From positions 8,915,882-8,979,881 of the forward strand of contig OZ024790.1 of assembly GCA_964017065.1 (NCBI GenBank): a stretch of 64,000 nucleotides of DNA, written 5' to 3'. A program made the translations under genes and the position numbers. Each line of letters opens with the position of its first letter. The stretch's first letter is position 1. The notes below the pieces were generated by a model. That model ran no database searches and was not told where the DNA came from. It was given only the letters and a program-made list of their open reading frames with translations. Below, in pieces: positions 23,498 to 35,507 of this stretch. The stretch is from Haliclona indistincta. Lineage: Eukaryota > Porifera > Demospongiae > Haplosclerida > Chalinidae.

Positions 23498-24216
23498 AAG
23501 CACCTAAGGTGCAGATGCCTCGGTGGAATGACACAATATCCACAAACACAACTATATCCACCATTCCACAAACACAGCAACTGCAGATGCATGTATACAG
23601 GATTTCTGTACAGCAATCACAATGTAGTCCTTTAGTTATGCAATCAGAAGCCAATCAGTGCTAACCACAATTCAACTGGGCGTGTCTACAGTGTTTAGCA
23701 CAGCAGTTACACCCATACCACAGCGAGATAGCTCCATAGCTTGCTTACATAATTTCTCTGGACCTGCGCTGCTATCCTGTAGTAAATTCTAACCTATCAG
23801 CTTCTAGGCAGTCAACTGTGGACAGCAAGTTTGCCTCCAGTGAAGAAGTCCAGATCGCCAGCAACGGTGAACAAATAGCGCCATAACTCACGAACTAAGC
23901 TTCGTATGAAGTTTTCACATGTTCAAAAGCGAGATAATACCATGTTCTACTTGCATTGCTAGTTTCAGAGCTTAACTTTCAGCGTGCGCTACAAAACCTA
24001 ACTAGCCGTGAGCAATTCACACGGTAACTTACGCACTAAGCTTTAAAATCAAACTTCTGAAAATTCAAATCCGAGCAAGTATCGATTTCTACCCGTGTTG
24101 CTTGTTTCAGCGAGCTACGAGAAATCGTTGCGACAGACTGACTGACAGAATGACAGAATGACTGACTGACACCACGATTACTGTATGCCTCGTGGCTCCG
24201 CCCACCGAGGTATAAT
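23498..24216. mobile_element. insertion private to unit 1 in CARM1 intron 7
   Basis: About 720 bp interrupt sequence that is continuous in unit 2 (near 41,396). The left part contains ATGCCTCGGTGG and the right part CCACCGAGGTAT, inverted near-ends. AATGAA occurs at both edges and may be a short target duplication. No transposase is encoded. The right end is a second foldback (CCTCGTGGC...CCACCGAGG), like the element at 2193-2728. Confidence 0.5.
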
Positions 24217-24745
24217 GAATCTTGTAAAATGTATTGTGCACGAAACGCCCTTTGCACATGCGTAATAGCTAAAAATAATACCAAAAAGCCGCTAAAAAGT
24301 TACTTATCTAGGTATTGTGCATGTGCAAGGCTGTTGTGAAATCTTTGGAAAATTTTGCAAGATTCACTAAAATTGCAGTAGTAGCAGTTTTTAGTGACCA
24401 CACTGCCTTGCTGTGTTTTTAGAGACACCCTTCTTGTTTCTGGAGTTTACTTAGCCTTTGTCTGACTGTTGTGTTTTTGGCATGAAATGCTATTGTTGGG
24501 AAGATTTGTTGTTGTAGCAGTCTGAAGTCTTGCTGACTTGCAGGTTGGTGGTCCTACATCCTTGGATAGATTCTAGTTATACTATGTCTAATTTCTATGT
24601 GGCAGGTTGTGTATCTTGTTTCTCTATATCTTTTAAAGTCCAGTACGTGATTTAAAGCCCTGGTTAACCCACGTAACACAGAATGAGAATACCTTTAGTG
24701 GTTAACCACTTGAGTTGAAGCGTTCCTCATTATGAATCTCAAATG

Positions 24746-24905
24746 TACAGTGGACCCTCTCTATAACGGACAAGTTTGGCAAGTGCTTTTTGTGGAGGTG
24801 TCCCTTACATGGGGTTCGATCTGTATTGTTATGTACATCAGCAAATTGTCCGTTTTATGGAGGTGTCTGATATTGAGAATGTCCGTTAAGGGAGGTTCCA
24901 CTGTA
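24746..24905. mobile_element. pogo/Tigger-like MITE in CARM1 intron 7
   Basis: This 160-bp element starts TACAGTGGACCCTC and ends GAGGTTCCACTGTA, so inverted ends begin CAGTGGA next to TA. The interior repeats TCCGTT/AACGGA motifs in opposite orientation. Terminal CAGTGGAACCTC-type sequences are typical of pogo-group mariner derivatives. The same insertion is in unit 2 (41,922-42,081), so it predates the duplication. Confidence 0.6.
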
Positions 24906-25184
24906 TTTGTATGAGTTCAAAGGCATCGCCAGTGCTCTAAATGACATAGGGTACACTTGTCGTTTCATGGGCACTCCCCACGGGGGTAGTTTAGGATAGG
25001 TCACACCTTTAACTAGCTCTTGTTTTGATAACTTGGTTGTCATCCCTCTCACTATAGGACTCAGCCTCATTTTTATGGTATCAATCTCGCCTCATTGAAC
25101 AAAAAAGCAGTTGAAGAATACTTCAGACAACCCATTGTGGTCAGTTTACTTAATACTCATTTTGACCTCCAACTGTGACCTCTC

Positions 25185-26303
25185 TGGTTCTGTCTCTTCC
25201 TGCTAGCAGTCATTGTCATTCCTTACTCGATGGTCAGCATTACTAAGCAAATTGTTCTGCAAATAGCAATGGGAGTGTTTCGATTTATTACAGTAGGAAC
25301 GATTCTGTTATTCGTCATTGTCAATGGTATATCGTTTGGGAGTGCCTGGTCATGTGACCAACCATGGAGAACCAACAATGACACAAGCGAAGAATACAAT
25401 GGTACCAAGTGTAGTGTTAATTCCACCCTCACGGACGTGCTTTTTCGTTTTCGTTTTGACACTTGGACAACCTTGATACCAATGTCAGTTAGTTGTTTCA
25501 CCGTCCACGCTGGCATGCCCTCACTGTCTCACCATTTGAGGCAGAAAAAGCATCTTGGAGCATTGCTTAATGTGGTATTCGTAGTCATTGGCTTGTTATA
25601 CATGATAATAGGTGTGACAATAGCTTTGTGGTGGAGAGATTGTATTATTGAAAACTGTACACTCAATTGGGTAGGTTCTATAATTATTTTTGTTTTTTTT
25701 AAAGATTTTTATTGCTTTTTTGCATAGGCACCATTGATCCACCCGTCTTTCAGTTTGAGCCTCAGAATTTTGTCCTACGGAATTCTACTGGTTCCGAACG
25801 TGTACATTATATCAGCCTACGCTATTGTGGTTTTAATAGCTGGCAGCAACATCTACTCTGCTCTCACAGGAAGACACTCTGCTGATGCTAGTGGGTGGTG
25901 GTTTGTCTTGCTTCTGGCTATAAAATTTGTTTACAGTTTAACTCCGATTTTAGTAGCAATGGGCGTGTCTAATTTTGTCACAGTCCTCAAGTTTCTAGGG
26001 GCAATCCTTCTCATTTATAATTTTTGGATTCCTATACTGTTGCAGCTGACTTCTCAGCGTCTGTGTTACAAGACTTTTAAGCAGGCTCTGCAATCAAGTT
26101 ACAATCTTCAAGAATCTCCTGTTATCAACAATGGTGCCCAGGAAAGTTCAAGATTAATTTCGGATTTGTCGTCAGGGAAACCATCAGATCTCTACATGAC
26201 GCCATACTCTAATACTGTCATCAGTCATTGGTCTGTAGTAGCTGTCATGGGAGTGTTGACTGTGTTCATGCTTATTTTCACTATTGTCAGTATGTTTTAT
26301 TGA
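25185..26303 (+). pseudogene. TMEM104-like transporter, 5'-truncated copy E'
   Basis: It starts mid-exon 2 at WFCLFLLAVIVIPYS (25185-25670), then has intact exon 3 at 25728-26303, both in the frame of copy E. Exon 1 and half of exon 2 are absent because the duplication began inside the gene. The sequence immediately 5' is an intron of truncated CARM1. The surviving frame is open and few substitutions separate it from copy E. Exon 3 begins in phase 0, so it could accept a splice from CARM1 exon 8, which also ends in phase 0. Confidence 0.8.
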
Positions 26304-27234
26304 CTATTATAGTCATCCATACTACAGTCATGTGTTTTAAGTTGGCGTGCATTGTTGTGCAGCTATTGTCTACCGATTGTGTTCCTGGTTTTATCATTCA
26401 ACAGTGGTGTGTAGCTCCACTGAGGAAATAATTATAACTTTCAGCCATTTGATTTTAGGCATGCGCTCGAAAATAAAATGCAGCACGAGGTCCCTTTTCT
26501 CATGCACAGTCACATATGAAATTTTGATAAGAGTGACATGCTAGAAATCTACCGGTCAACATACGTGGGTAACGGTATGAGTATAGTACTATTATTGTTT
26601 CTAACTCTACAGCACATACAGAGCACTACACATACATGCAGTGAACTACCAGCTGTTCTTGTAACAACCAGCAATGACGAAGTAGTCCAAATCACGGAAG
26701 AAAGTACTCCGGAAGTGATGTCACGTTCAATTAACATATTTCTGGTTATACTAAAGTTGTCTATTGAAAATAATGGTGACAAAAAGATACATAAAATTAA
26801 TAACAGAAACTGAAGATAGTGCTGAAGGTCAGCCCCACATAAAGTGAGACTGCCTTGAAATTAATCTTAAACTGCTAAAGTAAAGTTAGGTGAATTAGAA
26901 AATGAAGAAATACAGTTAGAACAAGGACAGGAGATGTGGAGAAAACATAAGACAGACGGGTTGAAGTGATCAATAAAATAATATGACCAAAAATAGTTTT
27001 TTTATGTGATATAACTGAAGATAATGGAAGGTTGAGTGGATCAATAGAAGGAAGACTGTTCTAAATACGAGGAAGTCTCTGGTACAGTCTTCCTTCTATC
27101 TGTATGGTATGCATAAGTTACTATCCTACACTAGGGTTCCATTGACTTATTGTATGTTGCTCTGCTGCTGCTGCTGCAGATCTGCTTAATTTCCCTGAAG
27201 ATTGGAGTGCACCACATGCACGTGATTCTGAGCC
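26304..27234. other. intergenic region with a 500-bp insertion private to unit 2
   Basis: Between about 26,590 and 27,100 unit 2 carries sequence absent from unit 1 (which is continuous near 11,560). A 79-codon frame from an ATG at 26,577 starts with a hydrophobic stretch (MSIVLLLFLTLQHIQS), looks signal-peptide-like, and ends at 26,813. I cannot assign it and it may be chance. The rest is A-rich. Confidence 0.4.
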
Positions 27235-27325
27235 ACCCACGCAATTAGTGCTTTGCGTGGGTCGTAGATTAACCGCGAGGCTGACTGTGAGACTTGGCAC
27301 GCTGCCACGGTTCCTGTGCAGAGTA

Positions 27326-29130
27326 ATGGTGGACGGATTGAGAACTCTGTGTTGGCGCCTTCCCTGTCTGTCGAAATGGCCGAAACGAGACAGCAGCGAA
27401 GTGCACGTGAAGGGCGTGCACATAGTCGTCGGCTTTTTCTTCATGGTAAACTTTCAACTCGGCATGGGATTCTTGGGGATACCGTTCTCGTTTTTCCACG
27501 GCGGTATTCTAGCCGGCGTGATCAGCATCACAGTGGTCTCCATACTCAGCTGTATCACGTCAATATGGGTGCTGGAAGCAACATCCAGGGCACAGGTAAG
27601 CTTATAGTTCAAGTTTACACATTGCAAGCACGCATCACATGGTCACATTAGTACATACTTGCGATTGTCACCTTGTAGGCCTTCACAGAGCACCAACAAG
27701 GTGCGACATTGATAAAAGGTTCTATATTCCAAATGCTGAGTCGTCACAGGAAATTTGAAATCTCAGAAATCTGTGGCCTGTTCTTGGGCTGGTGGGGAAA
27801 GTATGCTTACATGATTCTGGTCACGATAACTGCATTCGTGTACATGTTGGGGTATTCAACAGTCGCTGGTTCTTCATGGGCTGTAAATATTCCTCTGAAT
27901 TTTGACGCCCTCGAGGAATGCAACAATACCAACTTCTACAAACAAGTTCTCCCGGGTGTAATTCCGTGCAGAAATGCATATTGGTTTAGCCTATTCCTTC
28001 TTGCTTGCATTGTAGTCCCTCTCTCAATGATCAGCCTCAAAGAACAGGCTATCATACAGATAGCAATGAGCATTCTACGATTCACCGCTCTCGGAATGAT
28101 TTTCACTTTCTCACTCGTGAATCAAACTTACAGTGGCACCATCTGTGCATGTGACAGACCTTGGCGCACTAACACAAGCGATTTGGAGCAGTGTGACATT
28201 AATTCTACAATCACACACGCTTTATTTCATTTTAATTTCGAAGCTTGGACAGTGGCTTTGCCAGTCATGGTTTCAGCAACAACTCTTCAGACTGCTATTC
28301 CAATATTGACGTTTCCAATTCGACAGAAGAAATATCTCAGAGGACTTATGGTGACAACATACATCGTATTTTTCTCATTATTTTCGTTGCTGGGAATACT
28401 AGTCCCAATATGGTGGAGAGATTGCATCAACGAGACCTGTACTCTCAATTGGGTAAGTAATATCGAAGACACGGTAGTGCTGTACATGAATGCAGAATAA
28501 TTATTTTGAGTGTAAAATTTTTTTTTTCTTTAGGACCCTTTGACTCATTCTAGCTTTAGCATGTCCTTAAGAGCATTCTCGTATTTCATCATCATATTTC
28601 CAAGCGTGGATATCCTCACCGCTTACCCGATATCATGTGTGCTCATGGTCAACAATATATATTTGGTGTTCGGCAAAGACTCGGCCGAAGCCAGCAAGAA
28701 GTGGAGATCCTTCATTGTCCTACTAGTGATGAAGTTCTTTGGATCACTGTTTCCCATACTGGTTGCAATGGCCGTGTCTAATCTCGTAACTGTGCTAAAA
28801 TACAGCGGTTTCATGTCATTCTTCCACTCTTTCATTGTTCCGATAATAATACAGTTCAGTTCACAGATGGTTTGCTACAAGACATTCAAGAAGGCGCTGG
28901 AAACTCGGAACTACACACTTCAAGAGTCGTCGGGCAATGGCGCGGCTGCGCAGTGTGAAGAAAAGTCACAATTGATAGAAACAGAACAATCGGTGAAGCC
29001 ATCTGACCTCTACATGACCCCGTACTCAACCATCTTCAGCCATTGGCCGATGGGAATAGTGATCGGAGGTGCGGCTATTGTTCTACTAGCACTGACTATT
29101 AACAGTTTTTTCAATACAAACAATTACTAA
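27326..29130 (+). CDS. TMEM104-like transporter, copy F'
   Basis: The exons are 27326-27595, 27679-28452 and 28534-29130, joined in phase 0, for 546 residues. It is the unit-2 counterpart of copy F and differs by roughly eight residues, for example RTLCWR for STLCRR near the N-terminus, SSQMVCYK for SSQWVCYK, and QCEE for QSEE. All cysteines of the exon 2 loops and the WWRDCINETCTLNW end are kept. The upstream dyad at 27,235-27,262 and the downstream 23-bp repeat array are kept too. No disabling change is seen. Confidence 0.77.
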
Positions 29131-29208
29131 AAAATAATGCGGAAGTTTAAAGATTTCATGTTTTCTATTAATTTTATTTTCAGTGAAAAACATACCACGC
29201 AAATAATT

Positions 29209-29328
29209 ATGTTTATAAACCATGACCAAATATGGTTATAAACCATGACCAAATATGGTTATAAACCATGACCAAATATTATGGTTATAAACCATGACCA
29301 AGTATGGTTATAAACCATGACCAAACCT
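29209..29328. repeat. 23-bp tandem repeat array (about 5 copies) 3' of copy F'
   Basis: The unit is the same as downstream of copy F, reduced to about five copies. One unit has AAGTAT in place of AAATAT, a variant shared with the F'' array. Confidence 0.8.
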
Positions 29329-29543
29329 AACACAAGTTAGAAGGCTTAGTAAAGGTACGAAACCTCGTAGCCAGGTACTAGTAGTGAGGAGAGAAGAATA
29401 AGCTTCTTTTTCTCCCTTTCGCTCCACCCCTTCTAGTGTCTGGGTATGCTTATAATAATGTGTCAGAAAGAGAATATTTTTTAACGAAAAATTCAGTTGC
29501 ATACATACATGAAGGTGCATGTCTGTGATGGTGGGTGGTAGTA

Positions 29544-29622
29544 TCAGTACTGGTAGTTCATGTGAGTTCTGATGTCATCGAGTGCCTCGTTCAACTCCAG
29601 ATCATCGAATCTTCCCTGCAAG
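29544..29622 (-). pseudogene. POLR2D: POLR2D orphan last exon
   Basis: This 79-bp segment is the intact fourth exon of POLR2D ([15 protein letters not shown] to the stop codon) with its acceptor and part of intron 3. Homology stops at about 29,928, where sequence from the 3' flank of copy E' begins. Exons 1-3 are missing, so it is a by-product of the nested duplication. Confidence 0.85.
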
Positions 29623-30332
29623 CTGTGGAAACAAGTATAAGATCAAGAGGCTAGCGTCATAATGTGGGCACGAGGAAGAACTCCATAAACAGGTGAACAG
29701 GATGCTTAGATATCAACAAAAGACAGTAGTAGCTAGTAGTTTGGGTTTGTCATTTAACCATAGGGCAACATTTAGAGGTCTTTTGTTGTCATAGGGCAAA
29801 AATTAGAGGTTCTTGGTAATGGTTTTATTTGCTATGACTATATAGCTGGTAAACATATAAACGCTACCAGGCAATTTTACTTTACATAGAAACTTATTCT
29901 CATTTAGTTGTTATCAGACACATGGAAATTGTTACGGCTATTGTCTACTGGTTGTGTTCCTGGTTTTATCATTCAACAGTGGTGTGTAGCTACACTGAGG
30001 TAATATTTATAAGTTTACTAACTGACAAACAAAAAATTAACATATGAAATTTTGATAAGAGTGACATGCTAGAAATGGCTACTACCGGTCAACATACGTG
30101 GGTACGATATGAGCATAGAACTGTATGAGTTGCTATCCTACACTAAGGTTTCATTGACTTGTTATCCACGTTGCTCTGCTGTTGCTGCAGATCTGATAAT
30201 TTTCAAGCATACAGTGTATGAGAGTGCACCACATGCACGTGATTCTGAGCCACCCACGCAGTTAGTGCTTTGCGTGGGTCGTAGATTAACCGTGAAGCTT
30301 GGCACGCTGCCATGGTTCCTGTGCAGACAGTA

Positions 30333-32122
30333 ATGGTGGACGGATTGAAAACTCTGTGTTGGCGCCTTCCCTGTCTATCGAAATGGCCGAAACGAGACAG
30401 CAGCGAAGTGAAGGGCGTGCACATAGTCGTCGGCTTTTTCTACATGGTAAACTTTGAACTCGGCATGGGATTCCTGGGGATACCGTTCTCGTTTTTCCAC
30501 GGCGGTATTCTAGCCGGCGTGATCAGCATCACAGTGGTCTCCATACTCAGCTGCATCACTTCAATATGGGTGCTGGAAGCAACATCCAGAGCACAGGTAT
30601 AGTTTTACACATTGCGAGCATGCATCACATGGTCACATTAGTACATGCTTGTGTATATTGTCACCTTGTAGGCCTTCACAGAGCACCAACAAGGCGCGAC
30701 ATTGATAAAAGGTTCTATATTCCAAATGCTGAGTCGTCACAGGAAATTTGAGATCTCCGAAATCTGTGGTCTGTTCTTGGGGTGGTGGGGAAAGTATGCA
30801 TACATGATTCTGGTCACGATAACTGCATTCGTGTATATGTTGGGGTATTCAACAGTTGCTGGTTCTTCATGGGCTGTAAATATTCCACTGAATTTTGACG
30901 CCCTCGAGCAATGCAACAATACCAACTTCTACAAACAAGTTCTCCCGGGTGTAATTCCGTGCAGAAATGCATACTGGTTTAGCCTGTTCCTTCTTGCTTG
31001 CATCGTAGTCCCTCTCTCAATGATCAGCCTTAAAGAACAGGCTATCGTACAGATAGCAATGAGCATTCTACGATTCACCGCTCTCGGAATGATTTTCACT
31101 TTCTCAGTTGTGAATCAAACTTCCAGCGGCACCATCTGTGGATGTGACAGACCTTGGCACACTAACACAAGCGATTTGGACCAGTGTGACGTTAATTCTA
31201 CAATCACACATGCTTTATTTCATTTTAATTTCGAAGCATGGACAGTGGCTTTACCAGTCATGGTTTCAGCAACCACTCTTCAGATTGCTATTCCAATATT
31301 GACGTTTCCAGTGCGACAGAAGAAATATCTCAGACGACTTGTGGTGACAACATACATCGTATTTTTCTCATTATTTTCGTTGCTGGGAATACTAGTCCCA
31401 ATATGGTGGAGAGATTGCATCAACGAGACCTGTACTCTCAATTGGGTAAGTAATATCGAAGACACGGTAGTGCTGTACATGAATGCAGAATAATTATGTT
31501 AAAATTTGTTGTTTTTTTTCTTTAGGACCCTTTGACTCATTCTAGCTTTAGCATGCCCTTAAGAGCATTCTCGTATTTCATCATCATATTTCCAAGCGTG
31601 GATATCCTCACCGCTTACCCAATATCATGTTTACTCATGGTCAACAATATATATTTGGTGTTCGGCAAAGACTCGGCCGAAGCCAGCAAGAAGTGGAGTT
31701 CTTTCATTGTCCTACTAGTGATGAAGTTCTTTGGATCACTGATTCCCATACTGGTTGCAATGGCCGTGTCTAATCTCGTAACTGTGCTGAAATACAGCGG
31801 TTTCGTGTCATTTTTCCACTCTTTCATTGTTCCGATAATAATACAATTCAGTTCACAGATGGTTTGCTACAGGACATTCAAGAAGGCGCTGGAAACTCAG
31901 AGCTACACACTTCAAGAGTCGTCGAGCAATGGCGCCGCTGCGAGGAGCGAAGAAAAGTCACAATTGATAGAAACAGAACACTCGGTGAAGCCATCTGACC
32001 TCTACATGACCCCGTACTCGACCATCTTCAGCCATTGGCCGATGGGAATAGTGATTGGAGGTGCGGCTATTTTTCTACTAGCACTGACTATTAACAGTTT
32101 TTTCAATACAAACAATTACTAA
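30333..32122 (+). CDS. TMEM104-like transporter, copy F''
   Basis: The exons are 30333-30596, 30672-31445 and 31526-32122, joined in phase 0, for 544 residues. An additional in-frame ATG at 30,312 exists only here, where F and F' have ACG, and would add seven residues; the homologous start is 30,333. Exon 1 lacks two residues (VH) relative to F. It is slightly more diverged from F and F' than they are from each other (FFYMVNFELG, TSSGTICGCDRPW, RLVVTTYIV). Its presence only in unit 2 reflects the nested tandem duplication. All motifs are intact. Confidence 0.77.
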
Positions 32123-32210
32123 AAAATAATGTGGAAGTTTATAAAGATTTCATTTTTTCTATTAATTTTATTTTTAGTGAAAAACATACAAATAACACGC
32201 ATATAATTAT

Positions 32211-32374
32211 GGTTATAAACCATGACCAAATACGGTTATAAACCATGACCAAATATGGTTATAAACCATGACCAAATATGGTTATAAACCATGACCAAAT
32301 ATTATGGTTATAAACCATGACCAAATATTATGGTTATAAACCATGACCAAGTATGGTTATAAACCATGACCAAA
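32211..32374. repeat. 23-bp tandem repeat array (about 7 copies) 3' of copy F''
   Basis: This is the third instance of the GGTTATAAACC-ATGACCA array, with seven units, one beginning with a variant AAATAC spacer. It again lies between the 3' end of a TMEM104-like gene and the 3' end of POLR2D. Confidence 0.8.
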
Positions 32375-32584
32375 CCTAACACAAGTTAGAAGGCTTAGTA
32401 AAGGTACGAAACCTCGTACCTAGGCGCTAGTTGTAAGGAAAGAAGAAATAAGCTTGTTTTTCTCCCTTTCGCTCTACCCCTTCTAGTGTCTGGGTATGCT
32501 TATAATATGTGTCACAAAGAGAATATTTTTTAACGAAAAATTCAGTTACATGAAGGTGCATGTCTGTGATGGTGGGTGGTAGTA

Positions 32585-33502
32585 TCAGTACTGGTAGTTC
32601 ATGTGAGTTCTGATGTCATCGAGTGCCTCGTTCAACTCCAGATCATCGAATCTTCCCTGCAAGCTGTGGAAACAAGTATAGGATCAAGAGGCTAGCGTCA
32701 TAATGTGGGCTCGAGGAAGAACTCCATAAACAGTGAACAGGATGCTTAGATATCAACAAAAGACAGTAGTAGCTAGTAGTTTGGGTTTGTCATTTAACCA
32801 TAGGGGAACATTTAGAGGTCTTTTGTTGTCATAGGGCAAAAATTAGAGGTTCTTGGTAATGGTTTTATTGGCTATGACTATATAGCTGGTAAACATATAA
32901 ACGCTACCACGCAATTTTACTTCACATAGAAACTTATTCTCATTTAGTCGTTATCAGAACACATGGAAACAGGCTACCAACGATTATCGCCAGCAAATGT
33001 CTGTTTGTCCACAAGTGTGTGGTACTGTACTCGTATGACTGGATTTATAGACTTGCCTTGGTAATAGGGCCTTAGCTTCGTCAGCATCAGAAGGTGCTAG
33101 GTTGGCGAGGCACGCCACCTCAAACTTGTGTAGTTTGTGTTTCTGGAGAGTACTGCATGGTGAAAGAAATGATGAAATATCGGAGTTTTGTCTGACACCT
33201 ACCCTCTGACTGCTGAGATGGTTTCGCGGCTGTTGTACTTACTGAACGTCTGGCAATAGTCCAGCGTCTTTGTAAATACTTCAGACAGCTCCTGGTCGTC
33301 GTCCTGGCTCTCGTGCTGAGCTTTACGATGCTCCAGCAACATCTTTACCTCTGAAATCAGCAGAGCGTCGGCATTTTCAAACTCTGCATAAAGTACAAAG
33401 AAAAGCACGTGTTTATAGTGTCAAATTAAGCGTACCTTTTCCAAATCGGAGTTCAGTTGCGTCCTCTTCCAAAGGAGCAGGTTCTTCTCCTTTTGCCGCC
33501 AT
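32585..33502 (-). CDS. POLR2D: RNA polymerase II subunit RPB4, unit-2 copy
   Basis: The exons are 33436-33502, 33203-33383, 33057-33152 and 32585-32663, for 140 residues. By eye the coding sequence differs from the unit-1 copy at five positions, all synonymous, so the two proteins are identical. The GC donor of intron 3 is retained. Start codon context and the 143-bp spacing to the divergent copy G' are preserved. RPB4 with RPB7 forms the stalk of Pol II and takes part in initiation, termination and mRNA fate. Confidence 0.9.
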
Positions 33503-33645
33503 GTTATTTTACACCACGCCCATTTTTTAGCATTGACTACGTAACGTAACGCGATTGCGATCGTGCATTGTGCAAAGCCTCCGGGAACCGAAGTATAGTC
33601 TCTCAACTGGATTTTGGTGCAGCTACAGGTCCAAGCGAACCGAAC
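33503..33645. promoter_or_regulatory. candidate bidirectional promoter, POLR2D / copy G', unit 2
   Basis: This is the counterpart of 14,962-15,102, with the same CGTAACGTAACGCGATTGC core and small differences beside the POLR2D start. Confidence 0.5.
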
Positions 33646-35507
33646 ATGAAGTATATCGGTAGCTTGTGCGAGTCTCTCGCGAACTGCCTGAAATTTGGTC
33701 CAATGAAAAAGAGCGAAGAAGCCGGAGCGTCACCGCAGTCACTCAACATCGTGGTCGGCTTCTTCTTTCTCATCAACTATGAGCTGGGCACGGGATTTCT
33801 GGGCATACCTTTCGCCTTCTTTCACGCGGGGGTGTTGACAGCAGGCGTGACTTTAATCGTGGCAACTTTTATCTCCTGGAACACGGCGATATGGGTGCTG
33901 GAAGTGATGGCGAGAGCTCAGGTATGCAGTGACACCTGACATTGTATGCTGTCACCACTTCATGTTGCTTATTGTCTCTCTCACAGGCGATAGTAACGTA
34001 CAGAGATAACCCGGACGAAATGCCGAAATTTGAAGTTCTGATAACACGCAAGTTTGAATTCAGTGAACTGTGTGCATTGTTTTTGGGTCGCTGGTCAAAA
34101 TATGCATTTCTTCTCTTCATCAGTGCTTTCACTTTTACTGCCTGTCTGGCATATGCGACGGTTGCTGGAACTGCCTGGTCGGTAAATTTGCCGCTTGATT
34201 TTGGAGATGTCCACCAGTGCAATGATACCGATTTTCATTTCACTGTCCTCCCGACTGATCTCCGATGTCGGAATGCGTACTGGTTCTGTCTGTTCTTGTT
34301 TGGCTGCATCGTGGTGCCTCTCTCCTTAGTACAGCTAAGAGAACAGATGATTGTACAGTTATTGTGGAGTTTTCTCAGATTTGTTGCCATCGGGACCATA
34401 CTGCTCTTCTCCTTTGTCAACTTGATCGCAGTGAGGGATATCTGTGAGTGTGACAACCCATGGGGCTACTCGCAGCTGGAGAACACAACCGAAGATTTGA
34501 GCTTTGAAGAAGTCTGTTCCTTGAACCAAACTACCTTTGCTGACATCACTACCACATTCAATCCGAGAGCTTGGTTTGTTTCAGTGCCTGTAATTGTGAC
34601 CGCGTTGAATTTTCACCAAGGCATACCAGCTTTGACGCATCCGGTCAAGAACAAGAAGCGCCTAGGAACGTTACTGCATACCTTGATGTTTGTGATTTCA
34701 ACGGCATACATGCTGCTCGGCGTGATTCTCTCGCTGTGGTGGAAGCGGTGCATTGATGAAGTTTGCACACTCAATTGGGTAAGCAATGCTAATTCCATTA
34801 AATACATCAATTCTTTTTTAGCAATTCTTATTCTCTAATAATGTATAATAATCTCTTGTGTTCCTCTCTAGGACCCTTTGACTGACCCCAGGTTTGCTAT
34901 GCCGCTCAGACTCGTCTCGTACTTCATCATGATCTTTCCGAGCGTAGACGTGGTATCCATTTATCCTCTCGTTGTTTTGACTATGGTCAACAACTTGTAC
35001 ATTGTAGTATTTGGCAAGGACTCTGCGGAGGCGAGCAAGACATGGAAAACGTTCTTTATTCTTCTAGTCATGAAGTTCATAGCTGCTTTGTGCCCTATAG
35101 TCGTGGCACTGGCTGTGTCTAATCTCGTCAAAGTGCTCACATTCACTGGCTTGGCGGGGATATTTTTAGCGTTCTTCTTTCCAACTCTACTTCAGATCAG
35201 CTCTGAATGGGTGTGCAGGAAGAAATTTGGGCACTTTTTAAGACAAAGCAACGGTAATTCATCGGTCCATGAGCTACAAGAGACTTCATCACACGCCAGC
35301 AGAGATACTCCTGACCACGAAGACAACCCTCTCATTCCTTACCAGAAGATGGAGTCCTCTTCCATCTACATGACACCGTATTCAAATTTCTTCAGCCACT
35401 GGCCGGTTGTGATGGCCATTGGAATCGTGGAACTGGCTATTTTGGTACTAGCTATGCTGGGTATCTTTCTACCCATCTCCATATTCAGTCATGATGTATC
35501 ATCCTAG
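33646..35507 (+). CDS. TMEM104-like transporter, copy G'
   Basis: The exons are 33646-33921, 33987-34778 and 34872-35507, joined in phase 0, for 567 residues. It is nearly identical to copy G; the differences I see are Ser for Arg in the exon 3 linker (RQSNGNSS) and Phe for Ile (YSNFFSHWP). It retains the WWKRCIDEVCTLNW end and the long tail. It is divergent from the second POLR2D and convergent with the second MaoC-like gene. Confidence 0.77.

Noticed and set aside
24746..25070. Short conserved frames in CARM1 intron 7 identical in both units
   Set aside because: They span a MITE and intron sequence. Their identity reflects the recent duplication, not coding constraint.
34965..35507. Minus-strand Ala/Thr/Arg-rich frames complementary to exon 3 of the transporters (seen at every copy)
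   Set aside because: They recur only as the complement of a conserved exon and show no independent features.
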